From Isoetes taiwanensis (lineage: Eukaryota; Streptophyta; Lycopodiopsida; Isoetales; Isoetaceae): a DNA stretch of 64,000 nt. Where the stretch lies: the NCBI GenBank assembly GCA_021234155.1, contig JAJEKV010000003.1, forward strand, positions 23,842,874-23,906,873, in the 5' to 3' direction. Positions within the stretch are counted from its first letter, which is position 1, and each line of letters starts with the position of its first letter. Under the pieces are notes generated by a model. That model was not told the DNA's origin. It ran no database searches and was given only the letters and a program-made list of their open reading frames with translations. Shown here piece after piece: positions 1 to 11,065 of the stretch. The translations under genes were made by a program, and so were the position numbers.

Positions 1-667
1 CATGCACGTGTCGCACGTGCTTTAGGCGGGAACTTGTGTTTCAAAGTTCCGGGACGGACACATTATTTCGAAATTAGGTGGGACATTTAACTTTAAAAAT
101 TGGGGGGAAATTACATTCAAATTTTGGGGGGAATTCATGTTTAAATGTAAATGCGCTTCAAACCTGTTGTTTTTCTAGCGGTGCCTTGTTTGGCTACTAT
201 CTTTTCTACAAGGCGCCAAACATCTTCAACGATTCATATTCATGGCCACGAGATCTCCAAAGGTTTGTCTTTGCTCCACGATTAAATTCACCATACCTCG
301 ATGTGTAATTCTTTGCCAAATGTGATGTGACCCGATTTTATCAATCACGCCTTTCCATTCCGCGGTTGTTCATTCATTCGCACCTCTTCAAACCGCTGTT
401 CATTCACACCTTTCCATTCACGCCTTTTTGATGGCTTGACCCTTGATTTACTCCTCCTCATTCACACAGTTCTTGTCACATTTACATAAACTCTAAATTT
501 CGATGCGGTCCAGCCCTTTTCACGAAATTGTCATGCGAGGATTTGTGTGCACTGCTATTTTCTCCATTAACCCTTGTTTGTAGTCGCCCCTTCCAATGCT
601 CGATTGTATTTGTTTTGGGAGCTCAATGATAAATTCCAGTTAGTGTCTGCCTCCTTAGTTCTCTTAG
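1..667. other. Non-coding flank, no gene seen
   Basis: I see no supported gene. The first 140 bases are G-rich on the plus strand, with a repeated run of Gs next to AATT. Two CACGTG hexamers sit within the first 20 bases, but nothing downstream makes them a convincing promoter. The short open frames have no recognisable domain. Confidence 0.5.
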
Positions 668-1230
668 TGTGTATGTGTAGGTGACCAGGTAGGTGAAACT
701 GCCCGAATGGGCAAACTGTATCTCAAAGGTGTTTTATCTTGGTGACAACTAAATTGGGCGGGCGCCGAGTCTCTGCCTACTTCACAGGTCTTTAACCACC
801 ACGAACAAATTGGGGCGCCAATTTGTCTTGTGATATGTCTGCTTCGAGCGACAACCTTCTTTTGTACCCATTGTGAGACCCGGCGCATCAATAATACCCT
901 TATATAAGCGCCTGATTCGGTTCAAATTGGGCGGCCGCCCAATTTGCAACAATGGGACAAATTGGGCGGTCGCCCATATTGTCCCTTTCTGTAGATGACC
1001 AGATAGGTGAAACTGTCCGGGTGGGCCAGCTGTATCTCGAATGTGTTTTCTCTTGGTGACAGCTAAATTGGGCGGACGCCGAGTGTGTGCCTACTTTACA
1101 GCTCCTCTACCACCACGAACAAATTGGGCGGGCGCCCAATTTGTCTTGTGATATAACCTCTCTTGAGTGAGAACCTTCTTTTCTACCCATTGTGAGACTT
1201 CTTCGCATCCAATACTAACCTTATACAAGG
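668..1230. repeat. Tandem repeat of about 310 bp with palindromes
   Basis: Two diverged copies lie head to tail, about 674-905 and 992-1222. They share the order 'gaccaggtaggtgaaactg', 'cttggtgac', 'aaattgggcgg', 'accaccacgaacaaattg', 'cttgtgatat' and 'acccattgtgagac'. Both copies and the spacer carry short palindromes built on AATTGGGCG/CGCCCAATT: 806-825 (8-bp arms), 923-946 (perfect, 24 bp), 954-985 (two mismatches in 15-bp arms) and 1120-1143 (11-bp arms around GG). There is no coding signal. The unit may belong to a TIR element or a satellite; nothing in the sequence decides it. Confidence 0.75.
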
Positions 1231-2189
1231 GGAATCTAAACACCTCATATCGTAAAAGGGCACCCTTAATTTTATTGTCCTTGTAACCATTGAATGGAAG
1301 TCCCCAGGTCATTTGCATTGCTTTCTCGTCTTCCTTACTCGATTTTAACACTACTGAAATCCTTGTGCAGGTTGTGTATCTCTTCCTTAATGAACATCTA
1401 GTAGCAAAGGGAGTTGTGGGGCAAATGACACAATGCCACTTCAAGGAGATATCGAAAAAGGACTCTTGGCGTAGGTGTGGAGGAAGTGTTCAAGGCCACC
1501 ATACCCTTCCCTGGCCAACTCCAGATGCAACCACAATAGCAGAAGCCAGGGGCTCATTCGCTCTGTGGAGAAGTGAAGATGCTCGTGAGTCGTCTGCTAA
1601 TGACGTCCCCAGCAAAAGACAGCGGACAACGGTGGGGAAGGAGACACAACCGCTGACAAGATATACCCTTCTTGAAAAGGATTGTGAGATATGGCACTCA
1701 TGCGACTCCATTATTGCGGAAAAGGGATTCATATCTTTCACCGGGCCCCGATGATGCGGTTTGTGACCAGTTTACGGGTTTCAAGTTTGTGGGAGTATCA
1801 TGGCGAAGGTTTCCCTCCCTTTACTGAAGAACATCCGTTGCGGGGTTGCTTGCGGTCTTGGCCGGGATGCTCGTGAGATGGAGCAATGACCTGCGTGCGT
1901 GTTGGCCGGAGTAAAGGTCTCGAGATATTGACCGCACACCGCGCGAAGAAGCGGATATTGTGTCCAGCCGGGGGGAGCTCGAGCATCGAAGCACCCAAAT
2001 TATGAGAAACGACATTACACTTTTCATTCCCCGACAACCCGGGGAAGGTTGTTAGGCCACCAAAGCTTGCTCGTCTCACCACTCGAATGCTATCCTCACT
2101 TACGGGGAGGACCTTGTGTTGCAAGAATAGGTGTTGTGTCGGGTTCTCTAGGAATCAAGTTGTTAACATCGCGAAAGGAATTCCTTGCC
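1231..2189. other. Weakly open stretch, no gene recognised
   Basis: A 154-codon plus-strand frame (1290-1754) and a 108-codon minus-strand frame lie here, but neither shows a motif I recognise. Because the next element also reads on the plus strand, this stretch may be a decayed 5' part of it. That is inference from position only. Confidence 0.3.
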
Positions 2190-4427
2190 ATGAAATCAAG
2201 TGATAGGGTTACTTTTGTTTATGACATGTTCGCCAACAACATGAAAGGTCGAAGAGTGGGACGACTGGTGCTGCAGGGGAATCTCGTTTGCGAAAGGGCG
2301 TGGTACCTTGGTCTCGGGATCTCAAAGTCGGGCGTGATCTGAAAATGGAAGGCCCAATTTCTTGAGGGTGCACGCAAGGCCGAACATGGTAACTGTGGCA
2401 CCTTGAAGCCTCGCTCCTCGACGTTGGCATGTGAGGCCGTGTTTTCCATGTTCGTGAGGGAGAACGGTGAATCCTTGCCCCACCGTAGCAGGAGAAACGA
2501 GGAGGGGATAAGAGAATGTCGGGGAAGTTGCCCGCAATGTTTACAAGTCCAGCATTCTAGAAGAGGTTAATCACGCAGGTTGTGGCATTGGGCAAGAAGG
2601 TATCACCGGCGGGGTTTTCATAGAACGTGGAGCTGAGTTTCGGGACGTCGATATCGCAAAAAAAATTGCATTCTCAAATGCGATACATGTGAGGTGATCC
2701 GTCACGAGTTCTTGAAGACCAAAGATGAAGGAGAGAGGAGGATGTTGCATGATGAAAGAAGAGCGCATAGGCTGGGCGGGCCTCGTGTCGCACCTGATCT
2801 TGGGTCGTGGAGATTATACTCCCACGGTATCCCTAAATATCTTTGTATTATTCACGACAAAATGGATCAAGCCAAAACAATGATTCCAAAATTGCAACAA
2901 TTTGTAAAGTCTCTCCCGAGACTTGACAAGCTGAAAACGACATTGGTGGTGCATTGACTCACGGTCATGGGAATGGATCTTATGGAAACTTTGCTTTTGG
3001 ACTTATGGCGGATGACTCTAACTTCCATGTAGGTTCTTTGAATAGCATCTTGAAGAGATTAGAGATGGGGCACGAGTATCATGGGGAGGCCACACAGTCG
3101 GTGCTGAATCATCTGCTCCAAAATGGGTCTCCTCATTCACGAGACACAACGGCCTTGGAGTCAAAGTTGTCACTATCCAATACCGGCATACACGCTAATT
3201 TGCCCACGAGCACGGGGACCATCATTGAAGCCTCTGCCCAAGATACTTTATTTGCAAATTTGGACAACGATCTCAGACCCAGAACAAGAATAGGTATGTC
3301 TTCTCCTATCTTTCTTACCTAGTATATCTTGGTGTGTTTGAAGAGATTGAGCTAGGGTTCATGATGTCCGGTCACACATGATGATATCGATGCCTTGTTT
3401 GGTAACTTCTCTACATCTTTAAAGAAGGCAGAGGTGCTCACAATGCGGAACTCTTGTATGAATTCCACAAATGCAACTTGAATACACCCGTCCCCTATGT
3501 TGTTGACAAAGTTCCGGATTGGAAGGGTTTTATAGAAGGCTACATACCAGATGGGGGACGATAGATTGGCAGTCATACCACCCCTCTAACTTTCAGATTC
3601 GCTATGAATGGTGATTGGCCAGTCATGTATTACAAAACTAGACCCACTTACCCGATTGGTTTACTGCTGGTGGAATAAAGATGTGGAAAGAAAAAGAGGG
3701 CGGAAGCCCATGATGCCGGTTGGATATCCTAAGCTGCTTCCTCCCAAGAAATCGGTGAAGAACCTTGGCCTCAAGCTGAAAACAAGATCCACAAGCATAT
3801 ATTGCATTGGGTTGCTTGTTCAACGTCTAACAAAGGTGCTCGAAAACGCCAACTACTCGCACCGCAGTTCCGGCCACGATTGAATATTGGATGAAACTTT
3901 TGCAAGAACTCGGGAACATCAGCAGTGACGAAGGCACTTATAATGACTTCTGGCCATGTACTAGGCAAGCACAAGCTCCACCTCATGTAGCTGTAGTGGT
4001 AGAGCCAATTGCTACCATCACTCCTCCTTATGTCGGCCCCTGGAAGGACAAACCTGTGCCGGAATTCAACCCATACAAAGATTTGAAGAAAGGTATGTTT
4101 ATTATGGCACGCCCTGATGATGTGTTGTGCCCAACTTGGGTGGGCCTAGCTACTGAGGACCCACAAATGGATGATAAGAAGGAGAACTTTGAGACTATTC
4201 TGGTGACTTGGTGGGAGCCAATCCCAGTGAGGAACCAAGTCTACCCAGCTAATTATGCCAATTGTTGGAAGAAGAGATGGAGGCCAACGACTGCAAGTGA
4301 CCGCATAGAAGTGGAGACTATCGACTACGCTTGGGAGCCATCAAACAAGAAGAAGATACCTAATACTATTAAGATACCCGTGCATGCTGCTGAGGCATAT
4401 GCAGCACTCGCAGGGGATGTCAACTAG
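2190..4427 (+). pseudogene. Broken transposon-associated gene, DUF7869-like
   Basis: Several plus-strand frames read in order as one degraded protein. A first part (2694-2957) holds 'EFLKTKDEGERRMLHDERR' and then 'IIHDKMDQAKTMIPKL', a D-K-M-D-Q block like the one I associate with DUF7869-type transposon proteins. A frameshift near 2953 leads to 'THGHGNGSYGNFAFGLMADD' in the next frame (2954-3322). Further pieces at 3370-3880 read in mixed frames, for example 'FAMNGDWPVMYYKT' and 'GRKPMMPVGYPKLLPPKK', followed by the intact C-terminal frame at 3891. At least three frameshifts and several stops make it non-functional. The family name rests on remembered motifs and is tentative; the order and frame breaks are read directly. 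Confidence 0.45.
3891..4427 (+). CDS. C-terminal module of the broken transposon gene
   Basis: A 178-codon open frame starts at ATG 3891 and ends TAG at 4425-4427. It is the longest uninterrupted piece of the degraded gene upstream. After a proline-rich linker it holds 'KKGMFIMARPDDVLCPTWVG' (about residues 64-83), then 'VTWWEPIP', 'NCWKKRWRPT' and 'IDYAWEP'. The spaced tryptophans and alternating short strands suggest an Agenet/BAH-like beta-barrel reader module of the kind found at the ends of some transposon proteins. No catalytic residues are visible. It is probably a surviving C-terminal exon or domain and not an independent gene. Confidence 0.35.
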   Translation: MKLLQELGNISSDEGTYNDFWPCTRQAQAPPHVAVVVEPIATITPPYVGPWKDKPVPEFNPYKDLKKGMFIMARPDDVLCPTWVGLATEDPQMDDKKENFETILVTWWEPIPVRNQVYPANYANCWKKRWRPTTASDRIEVETIDYAWEPSNKKKIPNTIKIPVHAAEAYAALAGDVN

Positions 4428-4478
4428 TGTATGAAAATGAGTCATTCATCCAAGTGTACTAAAAAATGGTCCATAAAT

Positions 4479-5462
4479 TCAGGTATTGTCCATAATTAAT
4501 GAAATTGTGCTTAGTTTAAGTCTCATTTTTTCTGGAATATGAACATATGTCAAACACCCGTATGCTTTGAAATAATCATATGCGCGAGTCATTTTAGTAC
4601 ATGTCCATATTTCTTCAGCGATATTTCCATTCAAGCTACTTGATGGCAACCTATTTTGTATAAAAAACACGGCTTTGACTGCTTCTTCCCAGAGGTAATT
4701 TGGTAAGCCTGCAAACTTTATCATTGATCTTACAGCATCTAAAACTGTTCTATTTTTCCTTTCTGCAACACCATTTTGTTGCGGAGTATATCTACATGTG
4801 AGTTGCCTTTTTATTCCATGCTCAAGACAAAACGATCTAAAACTTCTTGAAAGATATTTCCCGCTTCTATCTGTTCTAATGCATTTAAGTTTACGTCTTG
4901 TCTGTCTTTCCATTTCACGTACGTACAACTTAAATGCATCTAGAGCTTTATCTTTTGTAGATAACAAATAGCACTTTCCCATTCTACTAAAATCGTCAAT
5001 AAAAGATATATAATACCGTTTACCTGTTTTTCCTTGCACATTCAATAGACCACAAAGATCTGAATGTACTAGGTCGAGGGGACCCTTGGCCCTTTTCTTT
5101 GATCTGCTAAATGACAATTTAGTCAATTTTCCTAACATGCAGCCTGGACAAATGAATTTCCCATCTATATCATCTTCTCCATTAATAAATCCATCTCATC
5201 ATGTATTTAATGTTATTCATATGCGTATGAGCTTGCCTATGGTGCCAAGTTGATGATTTAGTCACTGACAACACATTTATACTTTTGAAGACTTTATTTG
5301 AAAACTGAAATAGATTGCCTACACGTTTTGCAAAGAATTTTAGTTCCCCTTCAAGCAAAACCTTACAGCCTCATATCCTAAATCCACCAATTGACTTACA
5401 GATATAAGATTTTTATGCAAACCCGGAACACAAAAAATGTTGAGACTTTTATAATAACTCTT
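4479..5462 (-). pseudogene. Ty1/copia integrase fragment
   Basis: Minus-strand remnant of copia pol. From the high-coordinate end it reads 'VPGLHKNLISVSQLVDLGYE' (5340-5450), then the GAG-pre-integrase zinc region with 'WHHRQAHTHMNNI' and 'FICPGCMLGK' (5140-5270), then the integrase core in a 219-codon frame (4479-5138). The core keeps 'DLVHSDLCG' with the first Asp, 'RTDRSGKY' at the second (normally RTDNGGEF/Y) and 'TPQQNGVAERKNRT' with the Glu. Frame changes and a stop after the zinc region break it, and nothing of gag, RT or an LTR is attached. Style and strand match the copia RT fragments at 28.8-37.5 kb, so it may come from the same family. Confidence 0.85.
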
Positions 5463-5485
5463 ATGTTGTGCATAATGACAAATTT

Positions 5486-5720
5486 CTTATAAGGATGTGC
5501 TACAAACCTCTGTCTATCGAAAAGAGTAACCCCATAAAACCACCCAATTGGCACCAACGAGTAAAGTCTCCCTGTGCTTCAGGACTCCATAATAGCAGCA
5601 AAGAGTATTCTAAACTATCAGCAGGTATAGAGACTGCATTTTTACATGCTAGTTCTTATCAATTCAAGGTTGAAGTCCTCAATGAAACGTGGCATAAGCT
5701 GTGAATCATACTAGTAGAAT
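5486..5720. repeat. Dispersed repeat, second copy near 27.5 kb
   Basis: Blocks such as 'tacaaacctctg', 'gaaaagagtaaccc', 'catgctagtt' and 'gaagtcctcaatg' recur in the same order at about 27530-27680. The copies differ by small indels. No protein family is recognised in either. Confidence 0.6.
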
Positions 5721-5837
5721 GCGACACCATGCAAGACTTGTTTAGAAATGGGAACATGCAAGACCATTAATTATATAGTGATAAAATATAAATACAACTT
5801 ATATTCGTCTTTGTACTTGGGAATGCATTTGAGATGA

Positions 5838-7200
5838 ATGTCTCCGCCCCCAGGAGGATGGGGGCTTGGCCATTCTGGATTTAGCGCTGCATAGTAAGGT
5901 GTTGGTCTCCAAGTTTGTTTGGAGCATTCTGCAGGATGGAGCATCTTCTCCTGGTGCGGCGCTGTTGTTGCAGTCTCTTCGCCATTGTGTGGCGTTTGGG
6001 AAGCCGTCTGTGCATGTGGAGTTGCTCTGGGCACTGTTGTATGATCTCCGGCCTTTCCCACATGCATCCCCTTTTCTCACAGGAGTGTTGCGGGCTTGGG
6101 ATCATGTGCGTGTGCTCTTCCAGCTAGATTATGCCTCGGTTTATCACCACTCTTCTCCTTTTCTTGTGGGTTCCTTTACCCCCACAAGCGCACTTGCCCT
6201 TCGCCACCATGCATGCTTTCGGACCTTGAGTCCGTTGGAGGCGAGATCTTTATGCTCACCTTGGAGGATTGGTAATGGGGTGGTCAGCTAGCCCATTGGG
6301 AGTTCTTTTCGAGCTCGCTTTTGCACTGAGGCGCAGGCCCGCTATCACGGGAGCGTGGCGGGGAGTATTCCGCTACACATACCTATAGTCCCTCGGGATG
6401 ATGTGGTGGTGCGGGGTTTGGAAGGTTCATCCGGATGTTGTGTCTTCTTACTTTGTGCGGTCTTCTTCTGCCGGTCTTTGCTATTCATGACACTTTGCCC
6501 CCTTGCAAGTGGTCTCGCGGCTTTCGGGTTCTCGATGGCGTTCGGTTTGGGCGTGGACATGGAGCTCACTTCCCCACCGGGTTAGGGTGCTTACATGGCG
6601 GTGGTGCACACGGCCATGATCGGGTGAATGCCCTTGTGAGTCGGTTTAGGCGGGTGTGAGCCCTCTCGCCCTTGTTGTGGCCTTCATCGTGAGGCCGGGG
6701 AGCATTATGCGTTTTATGCCCTCACTTGCTGCAGGCTGCACGGATTGGGTTAGGGCTCTGTTTGGTGAGATTGACTAGCCGCCAGATTCTTTGCTTCATG
6801 TGTATCTGGTGCTTGGCCACTCTTGCGGCAGCAAACCTTGCATCTGTCGTGGGCTTGGTTGGTGTGGCTGATTTGGAAGCGGCGGTTGTGGATCTTTTAG
6901 GGGATTCAAGCACTGCGGCCTCTCATTCCTCCTCGACTTCGGTACAAGCTATTTCAAAGCTTTCTGGTATTCCCGGGAGTAGTAGAGCGGAAGTTTGCCA
7001 TTTGGCGGGACTTCTTGGGTGTTGTAGATGGTGATGGTCGGTTTGTACAGCAGTAGAGTTGCAGTTTTTCTGTGAGTTTATTGTGGAGTGTCAAGGTATC
7101 GCTGTCTCTTTGGGGCAGTTCTCCTTCCTCCTCACTTGCTTTGTAACATTACCATTCACTTCGATTCAAGAACAATTTTATTTCTATGTATTGTGAGGTT
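5838..7200 (+). pseudogene. LINE reverse-transcriptase tail remnant
   Basis: The frame at 5866-6291 begins 'MAILDLALHSKVLVSKFVWS', which resembles the block after the RT domain of plant LINE ORF2 ('GLGxLDLxxxNxALLxKxxW'). Later frames (6355-7034) continue in shifting phase, with fragments that look like the region before the zf-RVT zinc finger. The stretch is GC-rich compared with its AT-rich neighbours, and frame breaks are frequent. No RT catalytic motif is present, so only the C-terminal part of the element is here. The LINE origin is likely; the exact borders are not visible. Confidence 0.45.
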
Positions 7201-7835
7201 GCAATAGTGAATGCATGAATGCATGGAATGCAATTTTATGATTTTTATTGGTTCTTATCCTTTGTTTCCTCCATTAGCCATGTGACTACACCTTTTTATC
7301 TACCCAAAGTATTATAGCCTTTGGTTAAGCAAATGAATCTTTTCATTGTCATCCACTGCCATTTGCACCAAACATTTTTCCTTGCAATGTCGTTAACTAA
7401 AACACATGAAAAATATATCAACTACTTGCTAAAGCCTTCAAAACCAAACCATTAGAGATGATAAAAAGAATAAGAATATTCCTTTATAAATGGCAAAACA
7501 GAAAACCAACCTACTAATTGAATGATGGATGTCTTTTATGACACCTAAAGGAAGGATATTAATGCTTTCCAATAGAGACGGATAGATAGGAAGAAACATT
7601 TCACGTGAAGGGGTTAAATCACAAATTCCACATGTTCGCGTATCCCATAGGAGTAGTGAATTGGCTATTGCATGAGTCTCAGGCAATATTTTTAACCATT
7701 TTCTGGAGATGTGACATGGGGTATACTTCCCATGTAGAGATGTTACACATGGGAGTTCAACTAAGCTGGTGTCTACAATCTTGAAGATGCTCTTACTCAT
7801 GTGAAGAGAACCAAGCAATCGATTAGATGTTGAGT
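7201..7835. repeat. Non-coding stretch holding an inverted dispersed repeat
   Basis: No gene is seen. About 7677-7780 ('caatattttt aaccattttc tggagatgtg' and following bases) reappears in reverse orientation near 32140-32235, including the 'actcccatgtgtaacatctc' block. This ties the left part of the window to the duplicated region around the Dof-like gene. Confidence 0.55.
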
Positions 7836-7934
7836 CTTATGTATTATATAACATGCCATTAAAAGCTCTCTGTTTTTCTTTTTTTTAACCTTTGATAGCC
7901 AAATGATTTCTAACTCAGTTATTCGTTTTGATAA

Positions 7935-7961
7935 TAGAATAGAATAGAATAGAATAGAATA
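7935..7961. repeat. TAGAA tandem tail of LINE copy 1
   Basis: About five units of a 5-bp repeat at the LINE 3' end, read as TTCTA on the element's strand. LINE copy 2 has the same repeat at 47054-47076. Short tandem tails in place of poly(A) are known for several LINE groups. Confidence 0.85.
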
Positions 7962-8391
7962 TGTTTTTAGCGTCCACGGAGACCAACTGGCCTATGGGAC
8001 CCAAACAAAAGAGAGCGATGGCGTATTCTTGGCCAGGATTAAAAACCCTCGCCCGAAGGGTTTTCGAGGAAAAACCTTAGCGATAATAAGCATCTTTGGC
8101 ATCATACCGCATAATTGCATAGGACAGCTTCAATACCATCCCGTAGGACACAAACGCGAGTCCGCGGCATCTATAATCTCACGGAGGTATGACCCCAACA
8201 AACCCATGACCGACCGTAGTCAATAACCGATGCAACGGGTGGCCGGGCACTAGTAATCGAACATATCGCTCTTGGATCACGGGCAAATCTTTGCCGCGGA
8301 TCCGAGGGCATGACATTCATCCTCAATCGCGCCCTGGTGACAACACTGGCAAAGCCTTTGCTCTCGTGCTTCCCGAGCCCAACGCCCTGTT

Positions 8392-9763
8392 TCAATGCGA
8401 AGGCGATGTGCACCCGTGCGAATGGAAGCTATAAGTCTGCGCTTGAGCTTGCTTGTCTTTCCACCAGGATTTCAGGCGTTGGGGACCCATCGCCGTGGCC
8501 AAAGCAAGGTGGGGCAAGCGTGTATCAGCCATAGCGACCACCTTTTGGAAGTAAACGATATGGCGTTCCAATGCAGCCCGTTGAAGGGGTTGAAAGCCTG
8601 TCTCCTGGAGTAGGATCTGGTACGGAACTGTGGACTTCACCCCCAGGGCCCGTGCCAAGAAGGCCTTCTGCACCTGCTCGAGGTCATTCCAGGTGTTGGG
8701 GGATATCACCGGACCCCACACTTCTGCCCCATACAAAAGGACCGGCTCAACCAAGGCCCAAAACAAATGTGACTGGTGGCCCCAGGCATACAACTCTGCC
8801 TTGTGGCTGTTGTTCTGCATGGCATATAGTGCTTTCCAACCCGCCGTGACCCGCGCAACCCGATAGCATCCTAATGGGTGGTAGTTGAGAACTCAATCCC
8901 CAAGTACTTGTAGGTCGGAGCCACCTCTACCTCTTGCCCCTGAAGTGAATGTGGGAAGCCTTGGCTGACGGGATGATGCAACTAGCAGCACCGTAGTTTT
9001 GGCCAAGTTAACTCGCATGCCCGTGAATTGGCAAAAGTGTCAAGAGCATCCGGTGGCGTTGCATGTCCTCCGGAGTATAGGCCATGAGGTTGACATCGTC
9101 GAGATATATGAGTTGCGGATTGTGTGATGCATGAGATGTGCGCCCGCACCTCCATGCTCGAGAGCCAATCTTCCAACCGATCAATGTATAGGCCAAAGAG
9201 TGTGGGGAGAGGGGCAACCTTGACGCACTCAATGCTACTGATCACCGGCTATCTTTGCCGATGTGATACGGCCCGAAACACACCTCTCATACAACCTATA
9301 TCTTCAACGTATTACGCAAGTCCGGGGTCCCCAAATGCCGCTATCGTCCCGAGCTTGTTATGGTATCGGTCAACGCCAAAACAACAAGATGTGTTTGCTC
9401 TGCCGGGCGATTCTGCTATCCTCAATCAATGTCTTGAGTGAAGATATGATCAATGGTGGAATGTTTGGGCGAAAACCTGCCCACGTGTAAGAGCTTCGCA
9501 CCTCCGTTTCCTCTCTGCCCATATTGTCACCCGCGCTCAAGGATGCCGATCAACGGCTATGCAAAGAGAGAGCTGACCATAATAGTACGGTAGTTGGCCG
9601 GGCATTGAGGGTCCCCTGCTTTGTATATGGGCACTACTCTACTAGTGGTCCATTGCGTAGGGAAGCCTTCTCGCAATGCTTTATTGAACAATGCTGTGAG
9701 GACAGGCACCAATGGAGGCCCAGCCCATTTCAGAAGTTCTGCCTGCATGCGTTGCCTTTCCAT
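8392..9763 (-). pseudogene. LINE ORF2 reverse-transcriptase domain, deleted
   Basis: 'ALREGFPTQWTTSRVVPIYK' and 'GDPQCPANYRTI' (9557-9763) mark the start of RT. Reading then jumps to 'PLPTLFGLYIDRLEDWLSS' (8982-9245), and a YADD-equivalent block reads only in a broken frame. The section from 8820 down to 8392 holds 'ALVEPVLLYGAEVWG' and 'FLARALGVKSTVPYQILLQE', typical of the thumb and post-RT region. The finger-to-palm part between the first two pieces is missing. The better-preserved copy 2 shows 'QLIYADDVNLMAYTPEDMQ' at the equivalent position. Confidence 0.75.
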
Positions 9764-10547
9764 TAGCTAGATGCTGTAGGCCCATGATGACATCCCCCTC
9801 TGTGATAACCAGAGCCATGCCTATCTGTGGAGGGACTGGTGCTCGGCCCCCGAGCGGGTCGTACAGCTGTTGCAAGTACTGTATCCATTGCTCCGAGGTG
9901 ATGTTCCCTGTGGGCTGTGCAGGCTTGCTCAAGACCCTTCTCCAGAATGTCCTGGGGTGCCGGTCCAGGAGACCAAACATCTGTTGCTAATGCTCTGCGA
10001 GGTATCTGGCCTTCTTGTTCTTGAGAAAGGAGCGATATTGACTGGTCCTCTGCCAGGGGCTCAAATTTTGGAACCTGCTCGGCCGCTGTGCGTGCATTAA
10101 AGTCGCCAAGCAACATAACCCTGCCCAACTGTTTGTGCTGCTGTATGTCATCATATAGATCGACATAGGGCTCCAATCGATCCACATCCGAATGAGTGTT
10201 ATAAAAGTTGCTCTCGGCATGTGGAAAGTAGCATGCTGCTATGAGGAGAGTGTAAGCCTTTGTCATCTTTGCCGCGCACCCCCACAAGTAGCGATTGTAC
10301 CTGTCTGTTTTGTGCAACGAGACTGAGTACCTCAAGGTTGCACGGTAGTAGCAGGCAACCCCGCCATGCCCTCGCTTGCCTGTGCACTCATTGAACACCG
10401 AGAAATGCAGATAGCCTAGGAGGTCCGGTAGTCTGTGCCCTCCATGCTCCCATGTTTCCATGAGGAAAATGAGATCCATACTGGTGCAATAGAGTTGAGG
10501 CTCTCGCCTTTCTGCCAGGGGAAGCCGCGACAGTTCCAAGACACCAT
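9763..10547 (-). pseudogene. LINE ORF2 endonuclease domain
   Basis: Reading starts at an ATG complementary to 10545-10547 with 'MVSWNCRGFPWQK', the usual opening of an APE-type endonuclease. After a frame change it continues in the long frame at 9763-10557 with 'LIFLMETW' (the E of the active site), 'GGVACYYR', 'IAACYFPH' and 'VMLLGDFNART' (the D-x-N motif). This enzyme nicks the target DNA to prime reverse transcription. The N-terminal third and the C-terminal linker are in different frames, and the catalytic His region is not clear, so the domain is broken. Confidence 0.75.
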
Positions 10548-10650
10548 CCGGAGGCACACATCCTATTTGTTGGCATTCGATGTGGACGCTCGATGATCTG
10601 CCCCGGTTGCAGGGGGAGCAGTGTGCGGCGCCTGAGCAGCAGTCGGAGAT

Positions 10651-11013
10651 AAATAATAAATTTTTTTATAAATGTTTTTATTAGATAATATTAAATATCT
10701 ATAAATTATTCTCTACCACTATCATTACTTATTTATTTTATCTCCTGATTTGCAAGAGTAAATTTCTTGATAGCAAGTGGAACATTGGAATGAGCAAGAG
10801 CAAAGGGCAAAGATAAAGGACAAAGGTAACAACAAACTAAAATATTTTAAAGGAAAAAAATATATTAACGTATTCATTCATCTATCAATCCTTTAACACT
10901 ATTTTAGATTGATTTAAAATTTATATAACATAAGGCTAGATTATATTCCAAATAGAAATTGATTATCAATATAAATCAAAAGTGCAAACCATAAGGTAAA
11001 TGTGATAAGTAAC
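10651..11013. other. AT-rich spacer
   Basis: No gene or repeat of note. Long A/T runs follow the 5' end of LINE copy 1. Confidence 0.5.
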
Positions 11014-11065
11014 AACTACCTACCTACCTACCTACCTATCTATCTATGTATCTATTTGTCTATTG
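11014..11065. repeat. CTAC/CTAT microsatellite
   Basis: A run of CTAC units passes into CTAT units and then decays. It overlaps the end of the ankyrin/PGG remnant. Confidence 0.9.

Larger units (their letters stand above)
7836..10650 (-). mobile_element. LINE retrotransposon, copy 1
   Basis: A minus-strand non-LTR element. Endonuclease lies at 9763-10547, RT pieces at 8982-9763, and the post-RT region with a C-terminal zinc-finger-like block at 8170-8820. The 3' UTR carries a hairpin at 8042-8064 and ends in a TTCTA-type tandem tail at 7935-7961. The 3' border at about 7836 is placed where homology to copy 2 (46953-48478) stops. Compared with copy 2 it lacks about 220 bp near 8435. The RT is also internally deleted, and several frameshifts are present, so it is dead. 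The 5' edge near 10650 is where coding similarity gives way to AT-rich sequence. Confidence 0.8.

Noticed and set aside
7935-7961. TAGAA repeats as telomere-like DNA
   Set aside because: They lie at the 3' ends of two LINE copies and are too short; they are LINE tails.
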